Positions 13,623-24,584 of a stretch of 64,000 bases of DNA are shown one piece after another. The DNA comes from Pyricularia pennisetigena (lineage: Eukaryota > Ascomycota > Sordariomycetes > Magnaporthales > Pyriculariaceae). Within the stretch, counting starts at the first letter, position 1. Each line of letters begins with the position of its first letter. The stretch lies in NCBI RefSeq assembly GCF_004337985.1, contig NC_043740.1, positions 3,153,140 through 3,217,139 on the forward strand, in the 5' to 3' direction. A model generated the notes under the pieces. It saw nothing but the letters and a program-made list of their open reading frames with translations, did no database searches and was not told the origin of the DNA. The position numbers were made by a program, and so were the translations under genes.

Positions 13623-13758
13623 TCAACATCAACATCAACAACATCAACAACATCAACAACATCAACAACATCAACATCAACATCAACAGCAATCAATGCT
13701 ACAGAGACAACTGAGACCGCATGAGGAGTATCCTGGTCGGGATCGATACGGACGATAG
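6074..13758 (+). CDS. SNT1: SNT1-like SANT-domain corepressor (Set3 histone deacetylase complex), start unresolved
   Basis: Coding is continuous from the acceptor ACAG at 6073 to 10178. A 94-bp intron (10179-10272, GTGAGT..CATGCAG) follows, then 10273-13758, giving at least 2,529 residues. The N-terminus is RS/RG/RD-rich (first ~300 codons). The first SANT domain is at about 9194-9330 (EEEEALFEKAYLEFPKQWG, QYYYLKKKEL) and is followed by a basic tract. The second is at about 10074-10300 (SYWSVSEANDFPALL, NYYSRQKDS) and is split by the intron. Two SANT domains of this kind in a very long disordered protein fit SNT1/NCoR-type subunits that tether Hos2 and Sif2 to Set3. The C-terminal half is low-complexity: PIQQ repeats (11401-11645), DPRGDMRT repeats (12740-13110) and Q/H runs (13585-13695). 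The first exon lies upstream and was not identified, so the true N-terminus is missing from this model. Confidence 0.83.
11401..11645 (+). repeat. SNT1: 12-bp coding repeat, PIQQ units, inside SNT1
   Basis: About twenty near-identical 12-bp units (CCCATCCAGCAG and variants with TCG in place of CCC) encode alternating PIQQ and SIQQ. The whole array stays in frame, so copy-number changes would alter protein length without breaking it. Confidence 0.9.
12740..13110 (+). repeat. SNT1: imperfect coding repeat rich in DPRGDMRT / RELRERE
   Basis: Units of 15-24 bp encode Asp-Pro-Arg-(Gly)-Asp-Met-Arg-Thr. They grade into a RELRERELRE segment and back to DPRDPRDPR. The sequence is highly charged and probably disordered. 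It stays in frame throughout. Confidence 0.85.
13585..13692 (+). repeat. SNT1: CAG and CAACAT microsatellite encoding Q and H runs
   Basis: A CAG run (polyQ) is followed by CAT/CAA units giving alternating His and Gln just before the SNT1 C-terminus. The strong strand asymmetry creates spurious Leu/Met-rich frames on the minus strand. Confidence 0.9.
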
Positions 13759-14449
13759 TAGAGAGAGTACTTGAAGGTAGAGAAGAAATGTTTCTTGTTC
13801 TTTCTTTGGTGAGGACATGTTCTATGGGCGGCATACATATTACACATTTGTTTTCTTGTATAAGACATTTTCATTCTAAAGTCATTATTCAATATTGGCG
13901 TGTTTGCATGGTCAGATCTTGTGTTATCAAGATGTTGTGGTTAATATTTCTTGTCGCTGACAGGTTCGTACACCTTGTGGCATATGGCTGTCGGACAAAA
14001 TGTGTTTCCTGCCATGGCGTTTTCAGAGCGTAGATTATTTGCACATATATAAGGTACCTTATACATGACTTTTTTTTATTTTATTTCCAGGAGCGGAACG
14101 GTCATGTGTTTTTCCTTTTCACATTTCCGCACCAATTGGCTGCATCTCGACAGTAATACGCCGTCTTACGCCCAGAATATCTGACTGGGAACAGGTGGCA
14201 CTGTACCTTGGTGCAGGTGGACACTGGAGTTCCGCAGAAATGGGCGGGGTAAGCTGTAACTCGGTCCCTCTGATATGGTTAATATCGGCATTCCGAACCG
14301 TCATGATCATCATCAGGCCGAGTTCATCCAGAGAGGCATGAACTGCTGATATTTTTCATCCTTTGATGGCTTTTGTCTCGAACCAAACGGAACGCCAATT
14401 GGATGTTGGACTGAAGATTTAACAGATATATCCACCGCTTACAACGAAA
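13759..14449. other. intergenic region between SNT1 and the lactamase-like gene
   Basis: This holds the SNT1 3' untranslated region and the promoter of the next gene, with an A/T stretch at 14069-14087. No further coding signal was seen. Confidence 0.6.
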
Positions 14450-15955
14450 ATGACTGGTTTTGAGGAGAAGATTGAGAAGGCGGTCCAGGAGGGCGTGTCA
14501 CCAGGACTGGTGCTGATTGCGGGAGACAAGACGGGTAAAACAGCCTAACTCATTATGATTATTTTTCTTCTTCGTCTTTTTTTTTTTTTTGTTTTTTTTT
14601 TTTTGTTTTCTTCCTTTCTGCTCTTTTCCCTCTGCAGCAAGAAAGGTCTAACAAAAGGCCCTCGTCTCATGGGACTACTTGTAACAAAATGCAGGCAAAC
14701 TCGACTACCGCAAGACGTTTGGCAACACCAGTCTAGATGGCGCCGGCGACGACCAACAACACCAACCGCAGCCCATGTCGGCCAAAGACAGCGTCTTCAC
14801 CTGGATGTCGCTGACCAAGCTCGTCACCGCAGTGGCGATCCTGCAGCTCGTCGAGCAGGGCAAGCTCTCGCTGGACGCCGACGTGGCCGACCAGCTGCCC
14901 GAGCTGGCGGCGCAGCCCGTCATCGCCGGCAGCGACGACAGCCTGGCGCCCCGGCGCGGCGCCCTGACGCTCCGGCACCTGCTGGCCCACGCCTCGGGCC
15001 TGCAGTACCCCTTCATCCCCGGCGCGCTGGCCGCGTACTACGAGCGACAGGCGGCCCGGCCGGGCGGCGAGGGCTTCGACGTGGCCAAGCGCCGCGCCAG
15101 GGTGCAGGAGCGCTTCGGCGTGCCGCTGGTGTTTGAGCCGGGCGAGGGCTGGTGCTACGGGCCGGGGCTCGACTGGGCCGGCCTGCTGCTCGAGCGGACC
15201 GTCGGGGAGTCGCTGGATGCGTACGTGAAGCGGGCCGTGTGGGCGCCGCTGGGCGTCGACGAGCGCGACGCGCCTAGCTACTTTCCCAGACCCGGCAGCG
15301 ACAGCGACGTGGCCACGAGCGCCCGCGGGCCCGACGGCAGGATGGTCGCGGTGCCGGACCTGCCGGCGCCGCCGGCAGCCGAGGCGGCGTTTGGCGGCGA
15401 GGGCATGCGCGGCTCCATGGACACGTTTGCGAGGCTGCTGCGGTCGCTGGCGCGGGACGACGGCGTCCTCCTCCGGCCCGAGACGGCCGCGCTGCTGTTC
15501 GAGCCGCAGCTGAGCGGCCGGTGGCCCGCGAGCAAGACGGCGCTGCGCGACCTGCTCGCCGGCGCCGACTGGCTGAGCGGCGTGGCGCCGCCGCAGGGCG
15601 ACGAGTACGATTGGGGCCTGGGCGGGCTCCTGGTCCATGGCGACAGTCACCCGTACAGGCGGCCGGGTTGCCTGATGTGGAGCGGCATGTTCAACTCGAG
15701 CTGGGTAAGGAGCTTTTTCTTCTTGCTCTCTTTTTTTATATGTCATTGTGGTGGTTGTTGGACAATACAGAGTAGACTAAATGCTGACTTTCAGGTGCGC
15801 GGTAGTTTATCGATCGGGAAGCGGGTGTCTATGGTGTCTTTGGGACGCAATGTCTGCCGCCGGGTGATTCTCCCATACGCAATCTCACAGAGGCCTTCCA
15901 GGAGGAGGTTTACAGAAGGGCAGGCAAATTGAACAAGTCCCCAAGTTCACTATAG
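14450..15955 (+). CDS. beta-lactamase / LovD-type serine hydrolase or transesterase
   Basis: Model: exons 14450-14534, 14695-15704 and 15806-15955, with introns of 160 and 101 bp, giving 414 residues (usual size for the family). The catalytic SxxK tetrad is SLTK in FTWMSLTKLVTAVAILQL. HASGL and the tyrosine motif YGPGLDWAGLLLERTVG follow as in fungal EstB/LovD-like enzymes. The late DYDWGLGG-type segment (DEYDWGLGGLLV) and the last exon's IDREAGVYGVFGTQ complete the fold. The last acceptor must be TAG at 15803-15805: the CAG at 15792-15794 would bring in a stop or the wrong frame. The family includes penicillin-binding-like esterases and acyltransferases of secondary metabolism; the substrate cannot be read from sequence. 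No signal peptide is seen, so it is probably cytosolic. Middle-exon GC is very high (above its neighbours by eye). Confidence 0.85.
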
Positions 15956-16188
15956 AAGTACTTTTCCATGTAGACTCAAAGTGAGAATAGAAGAAGCTCA
16001 TCAAATACCAAGCCTAGAAATAGTTGGACCAAGCAACATGCCTTTTTGCCTTGGCCAGGGTATACGCTTTGATGCCAGAACTCCCCGTGTAAAAATGCAG
16101 CCAGCCCAGAACAGAACATCATGTACAAACCATAACATAGCGCAGAAGAAAGATATCCTTGCTCCAACGCATCTCCCTTTCTCTCCAA

Positions 16189-17034
16189 TCACTGCCTCAG
16201 CCTCTTAGGCGGCTTGACCGTTCTTCCCGATCGCGTGACGGTCGGACCATCGGTGGCCGGCCTTGTCATCCTCTTGGCCTTGGCACTCTGCCTGGGAGCC
16301 GGCCACGGCGGCGTCGCAGCTGTCTCCGTGCCCACCAGCGCATAATCAGCGACAGGCTCAAGAGATCGATCTTGTGCCATCTCCGCCGACGGAGGGGAGC
16401 CCTCGTTTCTGGGGCTGGGGCTTGGGCTGCTGCTGCTGCTACTGGCAGGTCTGGAAGACGAGGCCGCCAACACTTCCATCGATGAAGGAGAGGTGAAGGG
16501 CGAGGTGACGGGGGTGGCGGCGCGACTGCCGTTTCTCTCAGCCTCCAGAGCCTTTGCGATCGTCTCTGCCAGAGCATACACTCTGGTCATGAGGCCCCGA
16601 AGGTCGAAGCTGGGGCAGTGGCGAGCCTTTTCCGCCGCGTCGGAGATGACCATGTTGGCGGCGGTAGCGGCGTCCAAGGCCCGCATGTAGCGCCGGAGCT
16701 GAAGCTTGACCTCGTCGTCGCTTTTGAGAGCATCCAGCTCATCCTGCAGCGCTTGTTGCTTCTGCAGATGCTCTAGCTGCAGTCGATGCTTCTCCTCCTG
16801 TAGGTGCGAGACGAAGTAGGTTGTTAGCATTTCCTGGGCTTTTTGTGATATGGTCGCGTAATTGGCAGTCTCGAGGACGAATCACTCGTTTATCTCGGTA
16901 CTTACCCAGCTCAGATATGTTTGACGGCCACTTGCGGCCTCTCTGGCGGCAGCGCCACGAACATCGCTCTCTGGGAACCGCCCAGGGAGCGTGAGAGGCT
17001 GAAAATGTGGGATGCTGGAATCGGACATCTCCAT
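16189..17034 (-). CDS. unrecognised coiled-coil protein with basic C-terminal tail
   Basis: Exon 1 is 17034-16906 (43 codons, from ATG in MEMSDSSIPHFQPLTLPG). The donor GTAAGT is at 16905. The most plausible acceptor is CAG just before 16833, giving a 72-bp intron and about 257 residues. An acceptor at 16870 would also be in frame but makes a 36-bp intron, shorter than fungal norms. After the junction comes a heptad-rich helix (EEKHRLQLEHLQKQQALQDE), then a conserved-looking block (LRRYMRALDAATAANMVISD, RHCPSFDLRGLMTRVYALAE). A Ser/Pro-rich linker follows, then a basic tail ending TRSGRTVKPPKRLRQ that could bind DNA or act as a nuclear signal. I do not recognise the family and give no function. 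Its start faces the HET gene across 1.3 kb. Confidence 0.68.
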
Positions 17035-18366
17035 GATGTGTGGTGCTGTGTTTTTCCTTTGTGGTGCGATGTACCAGAAATTCTGGGAGAGTGCGAGGGA
17101 GGGTGAAAGGTAGGGAAACAGGAAAGAGTGTTATGTAGCCAGTGGTTGTTGCTGGACTGCAATGGCATGTAATTTGTATGGCCCAGGAAAAGCAGAAAAA
17201 AAACCAAACATCCGAAATCCAGAGGGGAGAGGCTATCCTTTTATACGTGTGATAAATAGTTTGAGATTGTTCATGTTTAAATTTTAGAGACGCAAGGTGC
17301 ATGGGCGAACTGAAGATGCCTTGCTTATACTTTTGTTTTGCACCGCGGGTCAGTTGGACCTGGTCATTCTCAAAGTCCAGCCTCTGCATCTACCTAGGCT
17401 AGCTTTCTCTGCGGTGCATTGGTAGCAGTCTCGAGGCAGTGACTCCCCACGATATGTAACAAGGAGCGCTCTTTCTCAGTGGCATGGTCGTACGATTTAT
17501 ACTGCTTTTTAATTACAGTTAAGAATGATCCGACTTTGCCATCACTTGGGGAGCGCCTTCTACTTCACCACCTCGCCTTGAGCCCACCAACCAATATGCC
17601 CATACACATGATTTGTCCCTGTCCTGATGGCGATGCTTCCTTCAGCATGTGCCATCGGGTGTCTCATAGAAAATATTGACTTTTCTCTCGTTCTTTCTTT
17701 CGTGTGGCTGGTCATGGTTGTCACTGACAACTGGGGTATATGCACAGCTGCTACATATGCAACAGCTAACCTTGAGCGGTTGCTCCGGGGATCAAGACAG
17801 ACTGACTTTCCAATGACTCTCAGGTCAGATGTATGGCGTGAGTGAGTGTGAAAATAGACAATGTGTGTAGTGGTTTCTATTCGTTTCGTACAGAGATGTG
17901 CTACTGCTGGGAAGTCTGGCTCAGATATCGTACCATCGTCGAAACTCCGGGCATCCAGATGTCAAAAGATGAGCAGCCTGTTGTGAAGACGAGTTGTATT
18001 ATTCTAGATGACTAAGAATCGAGAGCAGCCAACATAACCATGGCTGCCACATCTGTCCAACCAGGCACAATCGTCGTCGATCACAAATTCGTGTTCCGGG
18101 TAAAAGTAGGCAAGACTGCTGACTTCGGGAACTATACCATACAATTCCCAACCCGAGGCCGAGTGGCCTGCAGACTCTTGTGTTACCCCATTTGAGCGGG
18201 GTGGCCTTTAAATCTTTGGGTTTCTTCATTTCTTCTTGTTCTTCTTCCTCTTGTGGGAATCAAAATAACATAAAAATACTTCTATAGCCACGCCTAATTC
18301 ACAGCTATATATACATATCATATCTGACCCACTCGGTTCTCTCTCCTAACCGCCCCCCAAGGCACA
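17035..18366. other. 1.3-kb divergent intergenic region
   Basis: This lies between the coiled-coil gene (minus) and the HET gene (plus). Only short open frames without motifs are present (for example 17479-17679 and 17627-17845). A CTTCTTGTT-type pyrimidine stretch at 18225-18252 lies 115 bp before the HET start and may belong to its promoter. Confidence 0.55.
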
Positions 18367-20200
18367 ATGTGGCTGATTAACACCCAGACCTTGGCCCTGG
18401 AGTACTTTGCCAGTCCCAAAAAGGTTCCCTACGCCATTCTCTCGCACACATGGGAACAAGAAGAGGTCACGTTCCAAGAGTTCCACAAGCTGGACACAGC
18501 GAGGTCCCGGAAAGGGTTTGCTAAGATCGCCAAGACGTGCTCCGTTGCCAAAGACCGAGGCCTTGAGTACGCCTGGGTCGACACCTGCTGCATCAACAAG
18601 GAGAACAGTGCAGAGCTCTCAGAGGCCATAAACTCAATGTTTAGGTGGTACAAGAACGCAACCGTCTGTCTCGTCTTTCTCTCCGACCTTGCTCAGGGAC
18701 ATGACGGTGGGTGGGCCTCCTGCCGCTGGTTCACCCGGGGCTGGACTCTCCAGGAGCTCATAGCACCCCCGAATGTCGAATTTTATGACGCAGCGTGGAC
18801 TTTCAAGGGTACCAAGAAGGGCTTGCTGGGCCTCTTGTCTTGGGTGACTGGTATAGATGAGACCGTCCTGTCGGGAGAGACCAGGCTGTCCGAACTGCCT
18901 GTTGCCAGAAAAATGTCGTGGGCAGCGAGAAGACGAACGGGCCGGGATGAGGATATCGCATACTGTCTGATGGGCCTGTTCGACCTCAACATGCCACTGC
19001 TATACGGCGAAGGTCAAAAGGCCTTTCTAAGGCTGCAAGAGCAGATTTTGAACCAGACGCACGACCTCAGCCTTCTCGCCTGGACCGCTCAAGACGAGCC
19101 ACACCCGTATGAGGACTATGAGGACGGTGACGACCCGCACCAACAATTCCGAGGCATTTTTGCGAGCTCCCCAGTTGAGTTTTCTGCTTGCGGGGGCATC
19201 GTCTCTCGGCTGTACCCTTGCTGGACATCGAAGAGCGAGGAATTTACCGTCACAAGCAAGGCCTGGAGGTCAAACTCGCCTCTGGTATATGAAGTCCAGT
19301 TGCTCGAGGAAGTTGGAACTTTGGGAATTGAACCGGAGCAGATAATGGGGAACGGGACTCCGGAAAACTTTGTGCTGTCCCTGAGATGTATAAAGAGTGG
19401 GACAGTGGACAATATGTGCAAGTTCCTGACCATGGTCATCCTCCTCAGACAAACCAGCGAGGGTTACGTCCGAACACGGTTCCGAAAGACGTACTACATA
19501 AATGACTTGGCAACGAGGGTGACACAGAAAGAGTTCTACTTCACCGCTCCGACCCATATCAGCCCTTACCTATCGCGCAAGATCTGCTCGCAGTACAGCG
19601 GAAGCCTGTGGGTTCCCAAAACCGACCGAGACCAACTTTGACGCCCCTGAGCTCCTGCAAGTGTTTGTGCCGCCCGAGGTGTACGACCCGGTGAACAACG
19701 TATTTCGGCTGGATGGCGGGCCCGGCAATGCTCATATCGGCCTGAACTTCAACGTAAGCAATGATTCGCCGCTCTCGCAAAGAAATAGTAGCAACCAACC
19801 GCGCAATTTTAAATTCCTGCTGGCGGCGAGACACCTCGGAGACGCAGGAACCAGCGGCGACCGCGATCCGAGATTGGCATTTTCCTGGGCCATCGTCCCC
19901 GAGACGTCCGACTGGTACGACCCAATGCTGCTCTTCCTGAAGGGGCCACGCCAGCGGGCCATTGACAATATCAACAAGATATCGCTTTCTTTCTTCCAGC
20001 AGCCGCTACCGACCAGGGTCGAGCTCAAGTGGAAAGGCGCCAAGTTCGGTGAGTTGCTGCTTGACGTGGTCAGGGTTCCGATGCAGGAGTTTAGACTGGT
20101 GGACAGGCCGGCCGAAGATGATTACTTGTACTCGATCCAACTCGGATGGAAGCCTTGGGTGCCGCCAAGGGCTGGTTCTTTTGTCCCGAAGCGAAGATGA
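18367..20200 (+). pseudogene. HET-domain (heterokaryon incompatibility-type) gene interrupted by a frameshift
   Basis: An intron-free frame begins at ATG 18367 with the classic HET opening MWLINTQTLALEYF, then YAILSHTWEQEEVTF, AWVDTCCINKENSAEL, MFRWYKNATVCLVFLSD and FTRGWTLQELIAP. The HET-type LMGLFDLNMPLLYGEGQKAF segment ends the domain at about residue 230. The frame stops at 19641, but homologous-looking sequence continues at once in the +1 frame to 20200 (ELLQVFVPPEVYDP and ESIQLGW-like ending). One base too many in the CCCAAAA run at about 19615-19621 would explain the break. HET proteins trigger cell death after fusion of unlike hyphae, usually with a partner recognised through the C-terminal part. 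Here there are no NACHT or WD repeats, so it is a short HET protein. A true disruption and a sequencing error cannot be told apart here. Confidence 0.8.
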
Positions 20201-20285
20201 ACGAACATGATGACAATCTCCTTGTATTTCTTTGCCGGTGCATATGTTATACACCAAGTTGTACACAGGTAACTCGGGTAATATG

Positions 20286-20318
<33 letters not shown>
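20286..20318 (+). repeat. homopolymer run of 33 A
   Basis: The uninterrupted A run begins 85 bp after the HET-gene stop codon at 20200. It could be a polymerase-slippage microsatellite or the fossil tail of a retroposed sequence; nothing here decides between them. Confidence 0.95.
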
Positions 20319-20320
<2 letters not shown>

Positions 20321-20366
20321 GACAGCATATTGACAAAATGACGCCTTGTAAACTTTCAAACAACCC

Positions 20367-21112
20367 GTGAGTATGCAGCGGATACACCATCACCTCCATC
20401 GTGGCAACCAGCACAACAGGCCAGACATGCGTTGCGGTCGCGACATCGTCGACATTTTCAACGGTGCAGTGCTTTTGATGGCGTCCTCAAGAATTACGCA
20501 GAAATCACCGTCCCCCGGCCGCGGTGTCGTGTCCACTTACACATTGTTCGTGCCGTTGATTCAACTCAACTACAGAGCTCAAGACCGTCCCAGCAGCTTC
20601 GGGGGGTGTAATTGGTTCAGGAGGGTCTAGCATGCCTTCGGAAACGTGGACGTGTCCCCCTCCTTTGCCTTCAAGCTCTGACGGCAGTGGAGGGCGGAAT
20701 CGGTAGCAACAACAACAACAACAACAACATTAATGATAATGACAGCAGCGGTGATCAAGGTGGATTGACGCTGGGTACAAAAGTAGGGATCGGCATCGGG
20801 GCGGCCTCTGCGCTTATAATTACGGGCCTGCTGCTCTTCTTTAGGCGCCGTGCGCTCCAGAGGCGCAGGGGCCAAAACAGGCCGATTGAGGAGATGCTGC
20901 CGGACGAGAAGAAGGGGCATCCCTGGCCAACCGGAGCTGGAGGGGGCCCGAGATTAATGAACTGGGTGACACATCAAATCCGCAGGAGCTGTCTGCTGTT
21001 GGTGATGGTGGTCCTGCAGGCGCAGCTATCGGCGGCTGGGGTGCGCGGAAGGAAGGGATCCGGGGCTGGGCGCGAGGATGGTGGGGCACTACGCAACAGC
21101 AAGGAAGAAACG

Positions 21113-21143
<31 letters not shown>

Positions 21144-21180
21144 CTCGAGGGAAGCAGTGCGGTCACCTGGCGGCGATGAG
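20367..21180 (+). pseudogene. decayed single-pass membrane protein gene (extracellular stalk, TM, cytoplasmic tail in different frames)
   Basis: Pieces that belong together appear in successive different frames. An ectodomain piece with VVSTYTLFVPLIQLNYRAQD is at about 20525-20590. A Ser/Pro-rich stalk, TCPPPLPSSSDGSGG, is near 20650-20695. An Asn run leads to the membrane anchor TLGTKVGIGIGAASALIITG LLLFF plus RRRALQRRRG at 20705-20880. A tail with INELGDTSNPQELSAVGDGG is at about 20953-21015. Fungal WSC/Mid2-like surface proteins have this order. No single ATG-to-stop frame covers it, and no convincing introns repair it, so I call a multiply frameshifted relic. The parts are recognised only by general architecture, and the ectodomain family is uncertain. 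Confidence 0.5.
21113..21141 (+). repeat. homopolymer run of 29 T
   Basis: An uninterrupted T run lies at the 3' edge of the decayed membrane protein gene. With the A run at 20286-20318 it forms an inverted pair bracketing that relic. Confidence 0.95.
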
Positions 21181-22767
21181 GATGCTGAACATGAGGCCGG
21201 ATTCGAATTGATAGTTAAAAGATTAATGTTAATGTTGGCCCACTGACATGTTTTATTTGGGTCGTCATGGATGCATGGTTTGTGTGTGTTGGATTTCGTC
21301 GGGTCGGTCTCCGGACGTCACTATGCGGTGTGTTGCACCGTAGACTTGGGCCCAGGCTTCCACTTTGAAACCGCCCAGCTTTGGCCAGAATTTTAAAATT
21401 CTACGGGATAAGTACCTGTTTGGGCGTCATAGGAAGGGTCGGGTGTAATTAGCTTCGTAATAGAAAATCCGGAATACTCTCAACAAGCATAAATCCGCAC
21501 ATTTCACAATCGAGGTTGCATTAATTGTTTTTTGTTGTTGCAATTAGCGTGGTAAAGTTCTCGGTACGAAGTCCTATGTTGTACTAGCTGCAGAATCCAA
21601 GTGTTTCCTGCTCTCTAGTTGGTTTAGGCTTAAGTGATGGTAGCCAAAGAATGCTTGGAGGAGTGGGTACAATCACCAAACAAAGGTCCAAACCAAGATG
21701 CAGGGATTAGGCGAACCCCCCGTCCCCGTACATCAATTACGCCAATACATTCCATCCGTTGAATTCCCCGTGGCCAAGAAAAAATAAGATACCGCCCCTA
21801 GACACGAAGGAGATAGACCAAGGCTGCATGCAGTAGCTCCCTAACCTGCTGTGTAGCGATATGTAGCGGCACGTACTCGTGGCTTGCATCCATGATGGCC
21901 ATATTGGGTAATCGACCTTCATTCCCACGTCCCAAGTTTGAACAACACACACCCCCCGAGTCGACCTTCCAATACCAGCCTGCCGGTCTGGGGATTTGCA
22001 TCACCCCACTCCAGCTGATTTGAGGGGGTGCCACCCAGACTGGTATATAGATCTCGGGTGTACAAGTTCCCGGCGTTGGCGGCGAAAATGATCCACAGAA
22101 ACATTTTGCTAGCCTCCATCCCAGACCAAGAAGAACCCGGTCAAAGCCAGTAAGACTCCTCCTTGGTACGAGCAGTGCAGCCCATGGAATCGAAAGTTCC
22201 ACCCTACGGGGAAACACAGCACCAAGCAAGCGAGATGGCAAACCTACAGTAGGAAAAAAAATCATGATAAAAATATAACTAAAAACAAAATAAAATTTCC
22301 TGTGCCATTGTTGTACTGTAAGGAATATGCGGGCCAATCCAAGTTCCCCCGACCCCGATCGTGGGTGGCGGATCCTTTCTCTGAGGATGTATATCTTAAA
22401 AGGTCTTTGCATCTGGGGTTGGTCACACTTTCCCTTTTGATCCTCTTTGTCCTTTTTTTTTTTTTTCCCCCTCCCCTGCTTGGGATCTGTTGCACCCTTC
22501 TTCTCTTGTCTCTTTCTCATTCCGTTTTCTATTCTCTAGATTGGGGTAGAATATATTTGAGAAAACGACCCGTTCCGCAATCTGCCATCTGATTTGTTTT
22601 CATCCCATCTGGGTTCTCTCATCTCCTACTTTCCCTTTTGGTCTCTTGACTACCCAAATCAGATTCGCAGGACTCGAGAGTTTGGACGACGGATGGTCAA
22701 ATCGGCATAAACGCACCACTTTACCCTGGCACATTAAACCGGGGCCTCCTGGGTCGCCCTTTTTGGC
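21181..22767. other. 1.6-kb region upstream of the P450 gene
   Basis: No gene was recognised. The last 600 bp are pyrimidine-rich (22450-22530, 22600-22660), as is common in fungal promoters and leaders. Minus-strand open frames at 21737-22520 show no domain signal and contain A/T-run artefacts. Confidence 0.55.
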
Positions 22768-24584
22768 ATGATGCTCAACTCTTTACCCAACGTCTACGCC
22801 CTAGGGCTTGCAGCAATATTTCTTGCCGCCGTCTACATCTACAGAGACGTGCGATGGCGCCGGTTTTCTCAACACGCTGATCTACCGCAGCTCAAGCCTT
22901 CGTTGGTTTGGGGTCACCTGAAAACCCTTGGTGAGAGGCTCAGCAAAAAACCAGCTGGAATACACCATGATTACGTCTTTGAAGAAATCATGCAGGAGCT
23001 GGGTAACCCGCCCATGTTCAACTTTGACATGAGGCCAATTTCCCGACCCATGGTTGTGATCACCAGCCATGAACTTGCTGAGCAGGCTAGTCGCGCGTCA
23101 AAGACTTTCCCGTGGTCGACAAACAAGTCGCCCACTTTGTATGAGATTTCCCCGCTCATCGGTGAAAGCTCGTTGCTGGCCAAGGAGGGCGAGGAGTGGA
23201 AGGCTCTCAGGCGGAGATTCAACCCAGGCTTTGCGCCCAAGCATCTCCTCAGCCTGCTCCCTTGCATCTTGGACAAGACACAGTACTTTATCGACCACCT
23301 CGACCGGCTAGCGAGGTCGGGAGACGAGTTTCTGTTCAACGAGCTTACCACCAACCTTACCTTTGACATCATCGGCGCCGTTGTTCTCGACGTCGACCTC
23401 GATGCCCAGAGGGGTAAGAGCGAGCTGGTCAACGCCTTCCAGGCCATGAGCAAGACCTTCCTGAATCCTTCACCCCCTGGCTTTGCCAAATTCTTCCTGC
23501 GCCAAAGGTATATTCGCTGGGGCCTCCGCCGCCGCATGGAAACTGTTCTCAGGCGATACATTATAGAATGCCACGAAAAGCAGAACCAGGCCCATGGCAG
23601 CATCGGCCGATCACGCAGTGTTCTGTCGCTCAGCCTCGAGGGCTTGGATACTCTAGACGAATCTCTGATTGCCATGATAGGCGACCAGATGAAGACGTTC
23701 TTGTTCGCCGGCCACGACACCACCAGCATAGCGCTTCAGTGGGCCATGTACGAGCTCGCGCGCACGCCGCGGGCCCTTGCAGCCATCCGAGCCGAGCTAG
23801 ACGAAATCTTTGGGCCAGACACGGATCCCGCCACCGTGAGGGACCAGCTCCTTGGCCCCTCCCGCGAGGAGCTTTATGCCCGGTTGCACTACACCTCGGC
23901 TGTCATGAAGGAGACGCTTCGTCTGTACCCGCCTGCCGCAACTGGTAGATTTGCCCCCAAGGGCAGCAACTTCCGCTTCACGATGCCTAACGGCCAGGGC
24001 ATGTCCCCTCTCATGGACGGCAAGATCCTGTATATTTGCCACTACCTGATACAACGCGACCCGGCAGTTTACGGTGACACGGCCAACGTCTTTGAGCCGG
24101 AACGATGGCTCGGAAACACGGATACGTCAATGGCGAGTGGTGGAGATCTGAACGAAGCCGCTGCCGGCCTGATGGGTGAAAAGCACGCCATCCCGGCCTC
24201 TGCCTGGAGGCCATTCGAGCGTGGTCAGAGGAATTGTATAGGACAGGAGCTCGCCAACATCGAGATGAGGGTCATCCTTGCTTGCATCGTGCGCAGGTTC
24301 GACTTTGAAAAGGTTGGTTTGGGCGAGCTTTTGAGGGATGAGAAGGGCAACTATGTGATGGATGCATACGGGCAATATAAGCCTGTTAACAGGCTCTACA
24401 ACGTGAGTTAACATTCATCTTCTTTGCGCAATCATGATTTTCCGTGGAAGACTGCAAAGTCAAGAACCATTGAAAGCTAACACCCCATGCTTTCCAGGCA
24501 ACCAAAATCACCGCACAGCCTGCGGACGGGTGTAGAATGAGAGTAAGGCTGAGTGATAAGGCTCAAGCTGCTAGCAAAGCTTGA
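22768..24584 (+). CDS. cytochrome P450 monooxygenase (membrane-anchored class)
   Basis: Exon 1 is 22768-24402, intron 24403-24497 (GTGAGT..TTTCCAG, 95 bp), exon 2 24498-24584, giving 573 residues. An N-terminal membrane anchor (ALGLAAIFLAAVYIY, residues ~12-26) puts it on the endoplasmic reticulum, facing the cytosol. The hallmark motifs are complete: the I-helix oxygen-activation site AGHDTT at 314-319, the ExxR salt bridge ETLR at 382-385, FEPERW, and the heme loop FERGQRNCIG with cysteine 490 as the axial ligand. The short last exon (ATKITAQPADG...) gives the usual P450 C-terminal strand pair, so the apparent stop in the intron is not the real end. The sequence resembles CYP4/CYP52-like fungal enzymes in secondary metabolism or fatty-acid oxidation, but the substrate is unknown. 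No biosynthetic cluster partner is obvious apart from the lactamase-like gene 7 kb away. Confidence 0.93.

Noticed and set aside
14733..15746. 337-codon minus-strand open frame
   Set aside because: It is antisense to the lactamase-like gene; high GC suppresses stops on both strands.
20612..21211. 199-codon frame as a functional gene
   Set aside because: It has no ATG start, carries only the membrane anchor in frame, includes a T29-encoded polyPhe, and its natural continuation lies in another frame.
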